Positions 52,616 through 62,356 of a DNA stretch of 64,000 bases are shown here, one piece after another. Position numbers and translations under genes: made by a program. The stretch comes from Thalassolituus hydrocarboniclasticus. GTDB lineage: Bacteria > Pseudomonadota > Gammaproteobacteria > Pseudomonadales > Oceanobacteraceae. The notes beneath the pieces are model-generated. The model was not told where the DNA came from. It did not search any database and worked only from the letters and a program-made list of their open reading frames with translations. Positions within the stretch are counted from its first letter, which is position 1. The number at the start of each line of letters is the position of its first letter. Location of the stretch: contig NZ_CP054475.1 in NCBI RefSeq assembly GCF_025345565.1, forward strand, positions 3,699,129-3,763,128, written 5' to 3'.

Positions 52616-53705
52616 TATTTTTCAGGTAGTCGTTAATCTCAGCTGCTGAACCACGGAATTCGACCGGGCCTTTTTTCTGCGTCAGCTGGTATTCATACAT
52701 CGGGTCGTAATAGTCGCTGAGCATAATGCGTATCCACTCGCGGTGCAGGCTGTTATCGCCTGTTTGCTCGTGTTCGTTCAGTGCCTGCTGCAATAAATCG
52801 TCAAGCTGCTGATAACGCACACCGCCGAGGCGACGCTGAATTTTCTGCAGTGATTTGGTCAGGTCATCGCGGAACGCCGCAAAGCCTGCCTCTTCGCCTT
52901 CAGCCTGCTGCCACTCCTGCAGTTTATGCAAAATATAATTTCGGAAGCTGTGTTCCACCCGCTGCTCCAGCGAGGCTTCGACAATAATCAGTGGTGCGGC
53001 CAGCATACGCAGACGCAGACATTCCGGAATCGCGCAGCGGCCAATCAGCAGGCTTTCGTCTTCGAGCAGAATACGCCGCCCCGGATGGGCATGATCCTGA
53101 CGCAATAACGCCACCGCGAGTTTGTTTTCAAAATCAATCTGCGATGGTTGCCCGGCCGGACGCTTGCCAAAAGTGCTGCCGCGATGATGGGCAATACCTT
53201 CAAGGTCAATACTGTGCGGCAAAGCATTTAATAAATCGGTTTTGGCGCAGCCGGTATGACCCGCCAGTACGCGAAACTGGCCATCGGCCGCAATGCGCTC
53301 CAGCGTATCAATTAAAAAACGCCGCATGGCTTTGTAGCCACCGGTAATACGCGGGTAATCACAGCCGGCTTCTTTCAGCCACTGCTGTACGATCTGACTG
53401 CGCAGGCCGCCACGGAAACAATAGAGATAACCATCCGGATGCTGACGGGCAAATTCCAGCCATTGCTCCAGCCGCTGTTGTTTTACCTTGCCGCCCACCA
53501 GCTGATGGCCCAGCACAATGGCGGCGTCCTGGCCCTGCTGTTTATAACAGGTACCGACTTTCGCCCGTTCGGCGTCGGTCATCAGCGGCAGACTGACGGT
53601 ATGCGGAAATGCACCCTTTTTAAATTCCAAAGGCGCGCGGGTATCCATCATCGGTGTGTCGGTTAAAAACAGGCGGGTAAAATCCTGTGTATCGGGACGG
53701 CTCAT
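52608..53705 (-). CDS. mnmH: tRNA 2-selenouridine synthase (MnmH/SelU)
   Basis: This is a 365-residue protein with an N-terminal rhodanese domain (active Cys96 in [11 protein letters not shown]) and a C-terminal P-loop domain (GHTGCAKT, residues 149-156, followed by DLLN). It replaces sulfur by selenium in 2-thiouridine at the tRNA wobble position, using selenophosphate from SelD. It overlaps selD by 4 bp (ATGA). Confidence 0.95.
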   Translation of the reverse strand: MSRPDTQDFTRLFLTDTPMMDTRAPLEFKKGAFPHTVSLPLMTDAERAKVGTCYKQQGQDAAIVLGHQLVGGKVKQQRLEQWLEFARQHPDGYLYCFRGGLRSQIVQQWLKEAGCDYPRITGGYKAMRRFLIDTLERIAADGQFRVLAGHTGCAKTDLLNALPHSIDLEGIAHHRGSTFGKRPAGQPSQIDFENKLAVALLRQDHAHPGRRILLEDESLLIGRCAIPECLRLRMLAAPLIIVEASLEQRVEHSFRNYILHKLQEWQQAEGEEAGFAAFRDDLTKSLQKIQRRLGGVRYQQLDDLLQQALNEHEQTGDNSLHREWIRIMLSDYYDPMYEYQLTQKKGPVEFRGSAAEINDYLKNNE

Positions 53706-54757
53706 GCCTGAACCTCGACACGGTAATCGCTGCGGGCGGCGGTTAATTCACCAATGCACTGTGCGTATACCCCGGCGGCTGTTAATACCTGTTCCAGCGC
53801 TGCGGCTTGCTCTGGCTGTACGGCAATTAATAAACCGCCGCTGGTTTGCGGATCGCAGAACAGCGCTTTCTGCTCATCCGTTAACGGCGCCAGTTTATCG
53901 CCATAGGAATCAAAATTACGCGTGGTGCCGCCGGGCAGACAACCCTGGGCAATATAGTCACGTACCGGTGGCAACAGCGGAATATGCTGCTCGTACAACA
54001 CCGCATTCACACCACTGCCTTCGCACACTTCCAGCAGGTGCCCCATTAAACCAAAGCCGGTCACGTCGGTAATGGCTTCCACACCGTCAAGCTGTGCGAC
54101 TTCGGCGCCAACTTTATTCATCTGGCACATCACATCACGGGCAAGGAATTCATGCTCAGGGCGCAGTTTTTTCTGCTTCTGCGCGGTGGTCAGAATGCCT
54201 ACACCCAGTGGCTTGCTCAGATAGAGTTTGCAGCCTGCGGTTGCGGTGTTGTTCTGCTTCAGTTTGTCTTTCTGTACCAGACCGGTCACTGCCAGACCAA
54301 AAATCGGTTCCGGCGAATCAATACTGTGACCACCGGCCAGCATAATGCCGGCATCGGCGCAGGCCTGACGGCCACCGTCGACCACGCGCTGCGCAACTTC
54401 AGGCGGCAGCACATTCACCGGCCAGCCAAGAATCGCAATCGCCATTAATGGTTTGCCCCCCATGGCGTAGATATCGCTGATGGCATTGGTCGCGGCGATA
54501 CGGCCAAAATCGAAGGGATCATCGGCAATGGGCATAAAGAAATCGGTGGTGCTTAAAATCACCTGACCATTACCGATATCGTAAGCGGCAGCGTCGTCTT
54601 TGCTGCTGTTACCCACCAGCAGGTTGGCATCGGAGGGCAATGTCAGCTGCGAGGCCAGAATGCTGTCGAGCACTTTAGGTGATATTTTGCAGCCGCATCC
54701 GGCGCCATGGCTGTATTCGGTCAGACGGATATTGTCGGCAGAAACCTGTGAACTCAT
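53702..54757 (-). CDS. selD: Selenide, water dikinase (SelD)
   Basis: This is a 351-residue enzyme that makes selenophosphate from selenide and ATP. The active-site segment is [10 protein letters not shown] with Cys21 and Lys24, so this is the Cys form, not a selenoprotein. DDAAAYDIG and [21 protein letters not shown], in part, are AIR-synthase-like nucleotide-binding motifs. ATG 54757 is preferred over a TTG at 54799 because the protein then has the usual SelD length. Selenium is used here at least for tRNA modification. Confidence 0.95.
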   Translation of the reverse strand: MSSQVSADNIRLTEYSHGAGCGCKISPKVLDSILASQLTLPSDANLLVGNSSKDDAAAYDIGNGQVILSTTDFFMPIADDPFDFGRIAATNAISDIYAMGGKPLMAIAILGWPVNVLPPEVAQRVVDGGRQACADAGIMLAGGHSIDSPEPIFGLAVTGLVQKDKLKQNNTATAGCKLYLSKPLGVGILTTAQKQKKLRPEHEFLARDVMCQMNKVGAEVAQLDGVEAITDVTGFGLMGHLLEVCEGSGVNAVLYEQHIPLLPPVRDYIAQGCLPGGTTRNFDSYGDKLAPLTDEQKALFCDPQTSGGLLIAVQPEQAAALEQVLTAAGVYAQCIGELTAARSDYRVEVQA

Positions 54758-54813
54758 ATTGCCCCCGGTAAAGAAAACTGGGGCCGAATGATACGTCAAT
54801 GCGCCGTGCAGGC

Positions 54814-54835
54814 ACAGGGAGCAACACCTCCCTGT
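54814..54835. terminator. Hairpin between the family 3 binding protein gene and selD
   Basis: ACAGGGAG-CAACAC-CTCCCTGT forms an 8-bp stem. No T-run follows on the minus strand. It could be a terminator of the upstream gene or a leader structure of the selenium operon. Confidence 0.35.
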
Positions 54836-54849
54836 ATTACGCTATCTGA

Positions 54850-55644
54850 CTATTGAGCACTGACAGTACCCAGAATAGCTTTTACCTGGGCCGGGATTTC
54901 ACCTACCTGCCATTTATCGTACAACGCCTGCAGCTCACCACTGGCGACCAGCTCGGGGATACGGCGGTTATATTCGCTGATCAGATACTCCGACACCGGC
55001 CCTTCAGCAAAGGCGACATACACATCACGGCCGTTGGGCATATCCTGTACTTCAAAATAATCCATGCCCACACCGGCTTCCTCCAGTGCCAGCTGGATGG
55101 CATCCCATTCATCGATCAGCAGATCCAGCTTGCCCTGCTGTAACCATTGCACCCCTTCTGCCGTGGTGCGGAACTCACGCAGTTTGAAATTGCGCTGTGC
55201 TGCAGGAAGCACGTCATAGCCTTTCAGCCAGCCCACGGTTTTGCCTTTTAATGTATCAAGCCCTTTCCAGCTGAGACCGGCCCTGAGCGGATAAACCACC
55301 GACAGGTATTCCACATCAATAGCGTAGCGGGGATAGATCAGCGGCTGACCCGTATCACGGGTTTCGCCGACAATCGCGTTATAAACCCGGTACTCGGTGA
55401 CCATTTTCAGCGCCCGGTTCCAGGGTGCCGTCGCCGGTTTAACGCGGATGCCGGCCGGCTCATACACCGCGCGCAGAATATCCCAGTACAGACCGGTGCC
55501 GTCTTTATTGGTGAACTCCGGCCATTCCGGTGCCACTACGTTCACCATTTTGATATGACTGGCGGTAAAACCGGCCACAGAATCAGCGCCGGCATTCAGC
55601 GCCAGCCCAAGCAAGACACAAAAACACCACGCACGCATAACCAC
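54850..55644 (-). CDS. Extracellular solute-binding protein, family 3
   Basis: This is a 264-residue secreted protein (signal peptide residues 1-20, ending NAGA). VNVVAPEWPEFTNKDGTGLYWDI, in part, and VNAIVGETRDTG-like text (YRVYNAIVGETRDT) show the SBP_bac_3 fold. No transporter genes are adjacent. It may act as a sensor-type or orphan binding protein. Confidence 0.82.
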   Translation of the reverse strand: MVMRAWCFCVLLGLALNAGADSVAGFTASHIKMVNVVAPEWPEFTNKDGTGLYWDILRAVYEPAGIRVKPATAPWNRALKMVTEYRVYNAIVGETRDTGQPLIYPRYAIDVEYLSVVYPLRAGLSWKGLDTLKGKTVGWLKGYDVLPAAQRNFKLREFRTTAEGVQWLQQGKLDLLIDEWDAIQLALEEAGVGMDYFEVQDMPNGRDVYVAFAEGPVSEYLISEYNRRIPELVASGELQALYDKWQVGEIPAQVKAILGTVSAQ

Positions 55645-55792
55645 CTCCTGTTACATACAGACCGACAGACCAATCCATCGGCCATGGCTTGTGTTCAGCG
55701 ACTGCTCAGCCGCAAACAGCATTTAAAAAAACAATAGTTCAGCCATGAGAAACGGAAGGAAAAATACAGGAATGACCGCTGACAAATATCAC

Positions 55793-55960
55793 TCAGGATG
55801 AGTGCTGCCATTCCACGGTCAGAGGAGGTAAGCCGGGAGTATGAACTTCGATACTGATGACTTTATCAGGCTGACGTCTGAGCCAGGCTTCAGCCACCGG
55901 ACTCAGACGCGCCAGTTCCGCCAGCAGTAACTGCAATTGCTGCTGTTGTGCCGGCGTCAT
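55793..55960 (-). CDS. 55-residue hypothetical protein
   Basis: A 55-codon frame has its ATG overlapping the stop of the upstream gene (ATGA, 55957-55960), strong evidence for a coupled gene. The product starts with a Gln/Leu-rich helix (MTPAQQQQLQLLLAELARLS), then PVAEAWLRRQP, and ends in a strand-rich segment (VISIEVHTPGLPPLTVEW). It was not recognised. It is the third gene of an unrecognised cassette. Confidence 0.6.
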   Translation of the reverse strand: MTPAQQQQLQLLLAELARLSPVAEAWLRRQPDKVISIEVHTPGLPPLTVEWQHSS

Positions 55961-56742
55961 ACGGTTTTAAAACGGATAGTGACCTGCGAATACACCGAAC
56001 TGCTGGTGCTGCTGGGCAGGGGTTTGGCACTGATGCGTACCGGACTGTCGGCCGTGGCCGCGAGGGTTTTATCCAGCGTGGCGCCATCGAGAAACAGGGT
56101 TTTTTCCAGAGTTTCCGCATCCACCAGCTCTTTTACGCCGCTGCTCAGCGTGCTGTTGTCCAGCGTCGTGTTAAGCGCTGCAGCGGATGCTGCCAGACGC
56201 TTAACGCCGCTGACCGCTGTTTTACCATCATTACCCGCTGCTGTTTCGGTTGCATCGGTCGTGGTCTGATACAGACTGCTGAGCTCCAGCTTGGCATTAA
56301 TTTCACCACTGTCGACCACCAGCCGCGCTTGCTCCATGCGATTAAGCAGCGCCTGCAGGCTGGCTTTTTGCTCAGCCACCAGCTGCTCATCAATCACTGC
56401 ACGCAGCGCTTCAAAGCCATAGTTGGTCAGACGGTTTTTAAAGATAACCGATTCTTCTTCAAACTCTTCGGTCAGCTCCAGAATAAACGCCTGCCGCTCA
56501 GGCGGAACAATCATCTGCCGGGCAATCGGACTGCCGGCAATGAGTGTTTCGCGTGTGAGCACCAGCTGAGGATCGATGAACTGCAGCAGAAACTGCTCGT
56601 CGGGCAGATCGATTGCCGCCTGTAGTTCAGCATAACGGCGCAGCTGGTATTGCTGCGCGTTAATGGTGGCTTCAAAAGTTTCAGTCAGTAGCTGGCCGAC
56701 AAACTCCGCAAAACCAAGACTGACATACTGAAAGTCAGACAC
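55957..56742 (-). CDS. Hypothetical protein, paralogue of its neighbour
   Basis: This is a 261-residue protein with no signal peptide. The N-terminus (YVSLGFAEFVGQLLTETFEA) and C-terminus (SVYSQVTIRFKTV) resemble those of the next gene upstream (VEFTQELITGVFDS; FGRVLIRFKTD), so the two are probably distant paralogues. The middle has a central helical region (residues 90-150). It lies 8 bp after its neighbour and overlaps the 55-residue gene. The function is unknown. Confidence 0.65.
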   Translation of the reverse strand: MSDFQYVSLGFAEFVGQLLTETFEATINAQQYQLRRYAELQAAIDLPDEQFLLQFIDPQLVLTRETLIAGSPIARQMIVPPERQAFILELTEEFEEESVIFKNRLTNYGFEALRAVIDEQLVAEQKASLQALLNRMEQARLVVDSGEINAKLELSSLYQTTTDATETAAGNDGKTAVSGVKRLAASAAALNTTLDNSTLSSGVKELVDAETLEKTLFLDGATLDKTLAATADSPVRISAKPLPSSTSSSVYSQVTIRFKTV

Positions 56743-56750
56743 AAATCACC

Positions 56751-57611
56751 TCACCCGTTCAGCGGAGCGTAATCGGTTTTAAAGCGGATCAGCACACGAC
56801 CAAAAATATCGACCTTGGTGCCGCTGGTATCGCGCTGGTAACTCTTGGCGGTATTCACCGTCACCTGACGCTGACGCTCTTTGCGTCTGGCTTTTTTGAA
56901 AGCGCCCAGAGCCCCTTTGCGCAGTTTGGTTCTGCTCGCTTCACGGGCACGGGTTTTGTTTTTGGTTTCCAGAGTGCTTTCCCGTTCCTGCCAGGTGGAG
57001 AAGGTAATTTTGGTTTCAATTTCACCTTCGGTTACCACCAGACGCATCATGCCCTGCTGCGCCATATTCTGCAGTACGCTGTATTTATTCGAGGAAATCA
57101 GCGAGGCAATGGCATCGTGAATCTGCTGATAATTCGGCAGTGTACTGGTAACACCATTGTTATAGGCAGCCAGCGCCTGCAGGTCATCGTGCTGTGACGG
57201 GTCGGCAATTTTATCGACCAGCGAATCAACAGCCGGCGCCAGTGCGTTCATCAGGCCACCCCACCAGGTATCGGTGGTGGCTGGCTGAGCGCCGTTCACA
57301 GGCGATGATGTGGATGGTGCTTCCAGGTTGTTCAGTACGGTTTCCAGCTCGGCTTCGCTGAGTGTCGGCAATTCGTATTTGAGCACAAAATCGCTGATTT
57401 CATCGAAGCTGACACCGTCATTGGTGTTGTTGATATAACTGGATAAATCCTGCGTCAGGGTCTGAACAAATTCGGCATATTCTTCAACCTGCAGAATATG
57501 CGCTTCGACCAGCGAGTCGAACACGCCGGTAATCAGTTCCTGGGTAAATTCAACAAAAGGGATGTCGCCAAAACGGGCGGCAGTATCGATAGCGGAATTA
57601 AAGCGCGGCAT
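56751..57611 (-). CDS. Hypothetical protein, first of the paralogous pair
   Basis: This is a 286-residue protein from ATG 57611, which is preferred because CAAGGAAG lies upstream and the longer frame to 57692 adds an unlikely N-terminus. It begins MPRFNSAIDTAARFGDIPFV, has an acidic helical N-half and a basic region near the C-terminus (RKGALGAFKKARRKERQRQ), and ends in GRVLIRFKTDYAPLNG. The basic stretch could bind nucleic acid or a membrane. It was not recognised. Confidence 0.65.
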   Translation of the reverse strand: MPRFNSAIDTAARFGDIPFVEFTQELITGVFDSLVEAHILQVEEYAEFVQTLTQDLSSYINNTNDGVSFDEISDFVLKYELPTLSEAELETVLNNLEAPSTSSPVNGAQPATTDTWWGGLMNALAPAVDSLVDKIADPSQHDDLQALAAYNNGVTSTLPNYQQIHDAIASLISSNKYSVLQNMAQQGMMRLVVTEGEIETKITFSTWQERESTLETKNKTRAREASRTKLRKGALGAFKKARRKERQRQVTVNTAKSYQRDTSGTKVDIFGRVLIRFKTDYAPLNG

Positions 57612-57808
57612 AGTGTCTTCCTTGATAAATGGCAGTTGATTGGCCGGTGCGGAAAATATCCGGGCACTGCTGATGCTTTCCCTGCACCACAAGCGCAGCC
57701 AGATTACTGCGCACTTTCAGGAATGTCTACCATGCAAAAATGACAATACAGGCCGTATTAATTACATAAAAATCAGCAGCTGATCATCACTGCTCTGGCA
57801 CCGGAAGA

Positions 57809-58567
57809 TTATAATTTATCGGTATCACTATTCAGCGTTTTATCACAATTACGCACATAGCAATTACCACTACCCTGCAGCTCAGTAATACGGCGGTCAC
57901 GTTCACGCTCGGCATCATCCACCGCATCCAGTTTATGCCAGGCATTAAACAGCTGGGTTTGCTGACGGCTGATTTTCAGGCCGTAGCGGTCACGCATATA
58001 AAAATAAATCCGTGCCACATCACCGCGGCGATCGTCTTTGGGTTCGGCACGGCGCAGTTTGAAATCCACTTCAAAATCACAGCGGCCATAAACACGCGGC
58101 TCACCTTCGAGCATACCGAAACGGAAGTTGGAACGGTCGCCGTTTAACTCGCCAACAGCAGGCACCAGATTGTGCAGGTCGGCTTCCATGCGGCGGAATT
58201 GTGCATCGTTTTTAGTGCAGTTCTTGCGACCACCGTTCTGCCAGCACTGTAACTGATGGCCAAACTCCCAGGCCGGAACCACATGCTCCCATTCCAGCCG
58301 TGCACCGCGTTTGGCGTTTTTACGCGCACGGTAACCACAGGCCGCAGCATCGATCTGTTTACCGGAAAAAGCACAGTCACAATAAAAGGTGCGCTGGCCA
58401 CCGGGCAGAGTGGCATACAGCTTAGCGGCCATACGCTTGGCTTCACGGAAGGATTGCGGGCCGGACTGGTGCTCATCAACCTGATTGGCCTGCACCGCCT
58501 GCAGAGGTAAACAACAGAATAACAGCAGGGCAACCGCACACTGCCTGACAGAAAAACGCATGATCAT
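57809..58567 (-). CDS. endA: Periplasmic/extracellular endonuclease I (EndA/Dns)
   Basis: This is a 252-residue nuclease with a signal peptide (ends AVQA) and the endonuclease I core: RLEWEHVVPAWEFGHQ with the catalytic His region, MEADLHNLVPAVGELNGDRSN and FRFGMLEGEP. Four or more Cys can form the known disulphides. It degrades DNA outside the cytoplasm. The ATG at 58567 has GGAGGG 6 nt upstream and is preferred over upstream frames. Confidence 0.93.
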   Translation of the reverse strand: MIMRFSVRQCAVALLLFCCLPLQAVQANQVDEHQSGPQSFREAKRMAAKLYATLPGGQRTFYCDCAFSGKQIDAAACGYRARKNAKRGARLEWEHVVPAWEFGHQLQCWQNGGRKNCTKNDAQFRRMEADLHNLVPAVGELNGDRSNFRFGMLEGEPRVYGRCDFEVDFKLRRAEPKDDRRGDVARIYFYMRDRYGLKISRQQTQLFNAWHKLDAVDDAERERDRRITELQGSGNCYVRNCDKTLNSDTDKL

Positions 58568-58673
58568 TTTTGCCCTCCGGTTTCGCAGCGCGCAATGTAT
58601 CACTGCCGCCCGGAGGGGTCACGGTTTGCTGTGTGAGCGTGCGTAAAGCGAGCCTGTTTAAGAAGCGTCAGCC

Positions 58674-59507
58674 TCAGAAGCGGTAACCGAATACGCCAAT
58701 ATATTCATCAAAGTAAAAACTCTGATCGGCCTTATCGCCTTTGTTACTGGTCAGCACATCGTCCATATCGGCATGGCCATACTTACCGAGGAAGCGGAAG
58801 AAGAAGCCTTTCCACAGAGTGGCCTCAACACCCACTTTAACCGTGGTGGCATAACCGGCCACATGCCACTCATCGTTACGTTCGCCACTAAGCAGTTTAA
58901 CGTTGCTTTTCGGATACAGAATACCGGCCCCGACACCGGCAAACACCGCCAGATCCATTTTATTACCCCAGGACCACAGCGGCAGAAAACGCTCGGTTTC
59001 CAGCGAGATCATGTTAAAGCCGTCGGTATGCTCATAATCGAGAAAATCAGCAGTGAGCTTCTGCTGACCGCGGGCCGGGTCGGTGCGTTCAAACCCCGGA
59101 CGATTAATTGTACCGCTGATATCGACGGTCTGATCCTGCACCATCACATACTTCATATGATCAAAGCCAAGCGATACCGACCAGTTGTCCGCAACAAAAT
59201 AACCAACACGCCAGTTGTATTGTGGAATCGTCATCCGGCCGGGATTCAGATAGGAATGAAAAACCTCATCCCACGACACCTGATTCTGGCGGTCGCGGGC
59301 TTTAACGCCGTACAGCGTGAAATCGTGATCATCACCTTTAAAGTGAATATCACTGTTGGAATACGTGGCATTGTTCCAGCCCCAGTAGCCATACCACTGC
59401 CCCTGAGTACGCAGAGTGGTGACCGCCTGAACAGAAAACGAGAAAAAAGCCGACGCCAGCAGCGTCAACAGCAGGGCCATCCGCTGGCGCAGAGATTTTA
59501 ACAACAT
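58674..59507 (-). CDS. Outer-membrane beta-barrel protein, unknown function
   Basis: This is a 277-residue protein with a signal peptide (ending FSVQA, about residue 28) and alternating strands ending in Phe (EYIGVFGYRF), the signature of an outer-membrane barrel. YGYWGWNNATYSNSD and WRVGYFVADNWSVSLGFDHMKY, in part, are strand-like. It was not assigned to a known transporter. Confidence 0.75.
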   Translation of the reverse strand: MLLKSLRQRMALLLTLLASAFFSFSVQAVTTLRTQGQWYGYWGWNNATYSNSDIHFKGDDHDFTLYGVKARDRQNQVSWDEVFHSYLNPGRMTIPQYNWRVGYFVADNWSVSLGFDHMKYVMVQDQTVDISGTINRPGFERTDPARGQQKLTADFLDYEHTDGFNMISLETERFLPLWSWGNKMDLAVFAGVGAGILYPKSNVKLLSGERNDEWHVAGYATTVKVGVEATLWKGFFFRFLGKYGHADMDDVLTSNKGDKADQSFYFDEYIGVFGYRF

Positions 59508-59961
59508 AAGTAACTACCAGGAAAAAAGAAGGTATGAACAGCAGAGACCGGCGGTACCGGGGAGCCTTGCGGCCAATAACGGCAACACCAGAGTGAAGCC
59601 AAAAGCCACAAAGAGATACCGGCCAGTCTCATTCGCGCGCACCTTAACAGCGGCTACAGGGAGGCGTAACAACGCCTGTAAGAACAGCCTGATCCACTGG
59701 CCGGAACAATGAAAAATATCAGCAATAACGGGAGACGCAGCGCTGTCAGGCCTTGCATCGGGGATTGATGCAAATACGCAACAAAGTGTTGAGGTGGGCC
59801 TGGCAGGCATCAGCTCTACAACACACAATCAGAAACGCACTCCTGCCAATCCTGAAATGGCCGGTAAAAATGGCATATTTCGCCTTCTGCTTTGCGTACA
59901 AAGGTCATACACTGAAGTTAAACCACCGAGCTGCCGTGCCTACGTTGTCAGACTGTTTTAC

Positions 59962-60073
59962 AGCTGCAATAGGGTGCGCCAGCCGTGACCGCCACGCCGT
60001 GCACCCGCGCTGCGTCCGGCCACCAGGGTCCGCAAAGAAATGCCCGGGCCTCCCACTCTTGGAAAGGTGAACA
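59962..60073 (+). ncRNA. Probable molybdenum-cofactor (Moco) riboswitch
   Basis: The 560-bp gap before moaA contains no supported gene, but its last 110 bases have the features I associate with the Moco RNA motif. GCTGCGTCCGG, GGGTCCGCAAAG, AATGCCCGGGCCTCCCAC and TTGGAAAGGTGAAC lie in order, with pairable GTGC/GCAC arms. The element ends in the moaA ribosome site (AAAGGTG), so folding would control translation. Moco riboswitches normally sit in front of moaA operons in gammaproteobacteria. Nothing else was recognised in 59514-59960. Confidence 0.7.
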
Positions 60074-61141
60074 ATGAAACCGCAACAACCGCTGATTCCC
60101 CTGCGGCCTGTTGCCGACATCCCGCCAGCCCCGGCGTCTGCCAGCGGCATTGTGCCGCAATCATCAGACACCACGCTGCAGGATACCCATGGCCGGCGCT
60201 TCAGCTATCTGCGTCTGTCGGTAACCGATGTCTGCAACTTCCGCTGCAATTACTGCCTGCCCGATGGCTACCAGTGCAGTGACACGCCCGCGCCCCTCAG
60301 TCTGGATGAAATTGCCACGCTGGCGCAGACCTTTGCCGCTCTGGGCACACGTAAAATCCGCATTACCGGCGGTGAGCCCAGCCTGCGCAAAGATCTGCCG
60401 CAGATTATCCGCATCCTGAAAAACACTGCCGGCATTGAACAGGTGGCGCTCACCACCAATGGTTACCGTTTAAGCAAACAGATTGATGACTGGATAGCCG
60501 CCGGACTCGACCAGCTGAATGTCAGCATCGACAGCCTCGACCCGCAGCAGTTTCAGGCCATTACCGGCCACGACAAACTGCAGGAAATTCTTAACGGTAT
60601 TGAACGTGCGCGTGCCCTTGGCTTAACCCGCATTAAAGTGAATGCGGTGCTGCTGAAAACCTTTAATGAAAACGGCCTTGGCCAGTTTTTAAACTGGTTA
60701 AAAACCACACCGGTGACCCTGCGCTTTATCGAACTGATGCAAACCGGCGACAACGCCGGATTTTTTGCCGCTCAGCATGTGCGTGGTGAAGATATTAAAC
60801 AGCAGTTACTGCAGGATGGCTGGCAGCCAAAATTACGCGGCAGCCACGACGGGCCGGCACAGGAATTTTATCACCCGCATTTCAGCGGACAGATTGGTCT
60901 GATCATGCCTTACAGTCAGGATTTCTGTAAAAGCTGCAATCGTCTGCGTATTTCTGCCCAAGGCAAATTACACCTGTGTTTATTCGGTGAAGAAGGCCAT
61001 GAATTACGGCCACTGCTTCATCATGCCAGTGCTGACATACAGCAACATATCCGTGCCCTGCTCGGCCAGAAAAAAGAAAGTCATTATCTGCAGGACGGAC
61101 GCACCGGCGCAATATCTCACTTTGCGATGATTGGTGGCTGA
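60074..61141 (+). CDS. moaA: GTP 3',8-cyclase (MoaA)
   Basis: This is a 355-residue radical-SAM enzyme that starts molybdopterin synthesis from GTP. The first cluster motif is CNFRCNYC (Cys54, Cys58, Cys61); the second is CKSCNRLR with a later Cys in LHLCLF. It ends in the double Gly needed for activity (MIGG). The N-terminal 40 residues are longer than in most MoaA. It heads the operon; mobA starts directly after its stop. Confidence 0.96.
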   Translation: MKPQQPLIPLRPVADIPPAPASASGIVPQSSDTTLQDTHGRRFSYLRLSVTDVCNFRCNYCLPDGYQCSDTPAPLSLDEIATLAQTFAALGTRKIRITGGEPSLRKDLPQIIRILKNTAGIEQVALTTNGYRLSKQIDDWIAAGLDQLNVSIDSLDPQQFQAITGHDKLQEILNGIERARALGLTRIKVNAVLLKTFNENGLGQFLNWLKTTPVTLRFIELMQTGDNAGFFAAQHVRGEDIKQQLLQDGWQPKLRGSHDGPAQEFYHPHFSGQIGLIMPYSQDFCKSCNRLRISAQGKLHLCLFGEEGHELRPLLHHASADIQQHIRALLGQKKESHYLQDGRTGAISHFAMIGG

Positions 61142-61756
61142 ATGAACGCGCCACAACTTGCTGCCGTATTACTGGCCGGTGGTTCGTCACTGCGTATGGG
61201 GCAGGATAAAGCCCTGTTGCCGGTGAATGGTTTCCGTCATCTTGGCGAGCGTAACTGGCAACAACTAATCGCCCTTAAGCCGGCTGCGCTCTGGCTCAGC
61301 CGTCAGCCTCATCAGGCGGAGCTGGGTTTATCGGCACCTGACGATTGTCACTATAAAATACTGGCCGATGATGTTGCCGGTGCCGGGCCACTGGCGGGTA
61401 TTCAGGCTGCAGTTAAAGCAGCACTGAACGATCAGATCGACGAATTAATATTGCTGCCGGTCGATATGCCGCATATCCGCAGTCAGGATTTACAGCAACT
61501 GATCAGCAGCGGACGTGCAGCCAATAAAGCCGCCTGTTACCAGCAGGATTCTTTACCGATCTGCCTGCCACTTTATTTACCAGTCAGTCAGGAACTGCTG
61601 CACTGGCTGAACGAACAACTGCAGAATCCGGCGGCACGGCGTTCCGTCGGCTCATTAATTCATACCTTTGACAGCGTGCAGCTGCCCTCTCCCGGCACGC
61701 ATGCACTGACCAATACCAACACACCGGACGAATGGGCGGAACACGCCCGTCACTGA
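61142..61756 (+). CDS. mobA: Molybdenum cofactor guanylyltransferase (MobA)
   Basis: This is a 204-residue nucleotidyltransferase. The N-terminus AAVLLAGGSSLRMGQDKALL is the GTP-binding motif of MobA, and LILLPVDMPHI is the metal-binding Asp region. It attaches GMP to Moco to make the bis-MGD form. It starts on the base after the moaA stop. Confidence 0.9.
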   Translation: MNAPQLAAVLLAGGSSLRMGQDKALLPVNGFRHLGERNWQQLIALKPAALWLSRQPHQAELGLSAPDDCHYKILADDVAGAGPLAGIQAAVKAALNDQIDELILLPVDMPHIRSQDLQQLISSGRAANKAACYQQDSLPICLPLYLPVSQELLHWLNEQLQNPAARRSVGSLIHTFDSVQLPSPGTHALTNTNTPDEWAEHARH

Positions 61757-61765
61757 GGACATATC

Positions 61766-62305
61766 ATGGCCAAAACCTTTACCGAAAATTTTATTCCGCT
61801 GAATATCGCGGTATTAACCGTGTCCGATTCACGCACCGAAGACACCGACACCTCCGGCCAGCTGCTGGTCGAAAAGCTGACCGATGCTGGGCACTTTTTA
61901 AGCGATAAAAAAATCGTGGTGGATAACGTCTATAAGATCCGTGCCGCCGTATCCCAGTGGATTGCCGACGACAAAACCCAGGCCGTGCTGATCACCGGCG
62001 GCACCGGTTTTACCAGCTGCGACTCCACCCCCGAAGCGGTAATGCCACTGCTGGATAAAACCGTTGATGGTTTTGGCGAACTGTTCCGCCAGATTTCTTA
62101 CAACCAGATCGGCACCTCCACCATTCAGAGCCGCGCCATTGCCGGACTGGCCAACCAGACCATCGTCTTCTGCATGCCCGGCTCCACCAATGCCTGCCGC
62201 ACCGCCTGGGACGATATTATTCAGACCCAGCTCGACAGCCGCCACCGCCCGTGTAACTTTGTGCCGCAGTTAAAAAATACCGCCCACTGTGGCAGCCGCG
62301 GTTAA
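61766..62305 (+). CDS. moaB: MoaB, molybdopterin biosynthesis protein
   Basis: This is a 179-residue MogA/MoaB-like protein. LNIAVLTVSDSRTEDTD and LITGGTGFTSCDSTPEAVMPL, in part, are family motifs for molybdopterin adenylylation. MoaB and MogA are hard to separate by eye; the length and operon favour MoaB. It is spaced 9 bp after mobA and 51 bp before moaC. Confidence 0.93.
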   Translation: MAKTFTENFIPLNIAVLTVSDSRTEDTDTSGQLLVEKLTDAGHFLSDKKIVVDNVYKIRAAVSQWIADDKTQAVLITGGTGFTSCDSTPEAVMPLLDKTVDGFGELFRQISYNQIGTSTIQSRAIAGLANQTIVFCMPGSTNACRTAWDDIIQTQLDSRHRPCNFVPQLKNTAHCGSRG

Positions 62306-62356
62306 AGCACATTAATACCGCCAATATTGTGAGTGATTATTTAAGACTGAAAGCTT

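Noticed and set aside
53702-54757. Possible selenocysteine in SelD
   Set aside because: The active-site position is a Cys codon in GCGCK; no in-frame TGA is present.
59753-60070. Open frame upstream of moaA
   Set aside because: It overlaps the probable Moco riboswitch and has no recognisable product.
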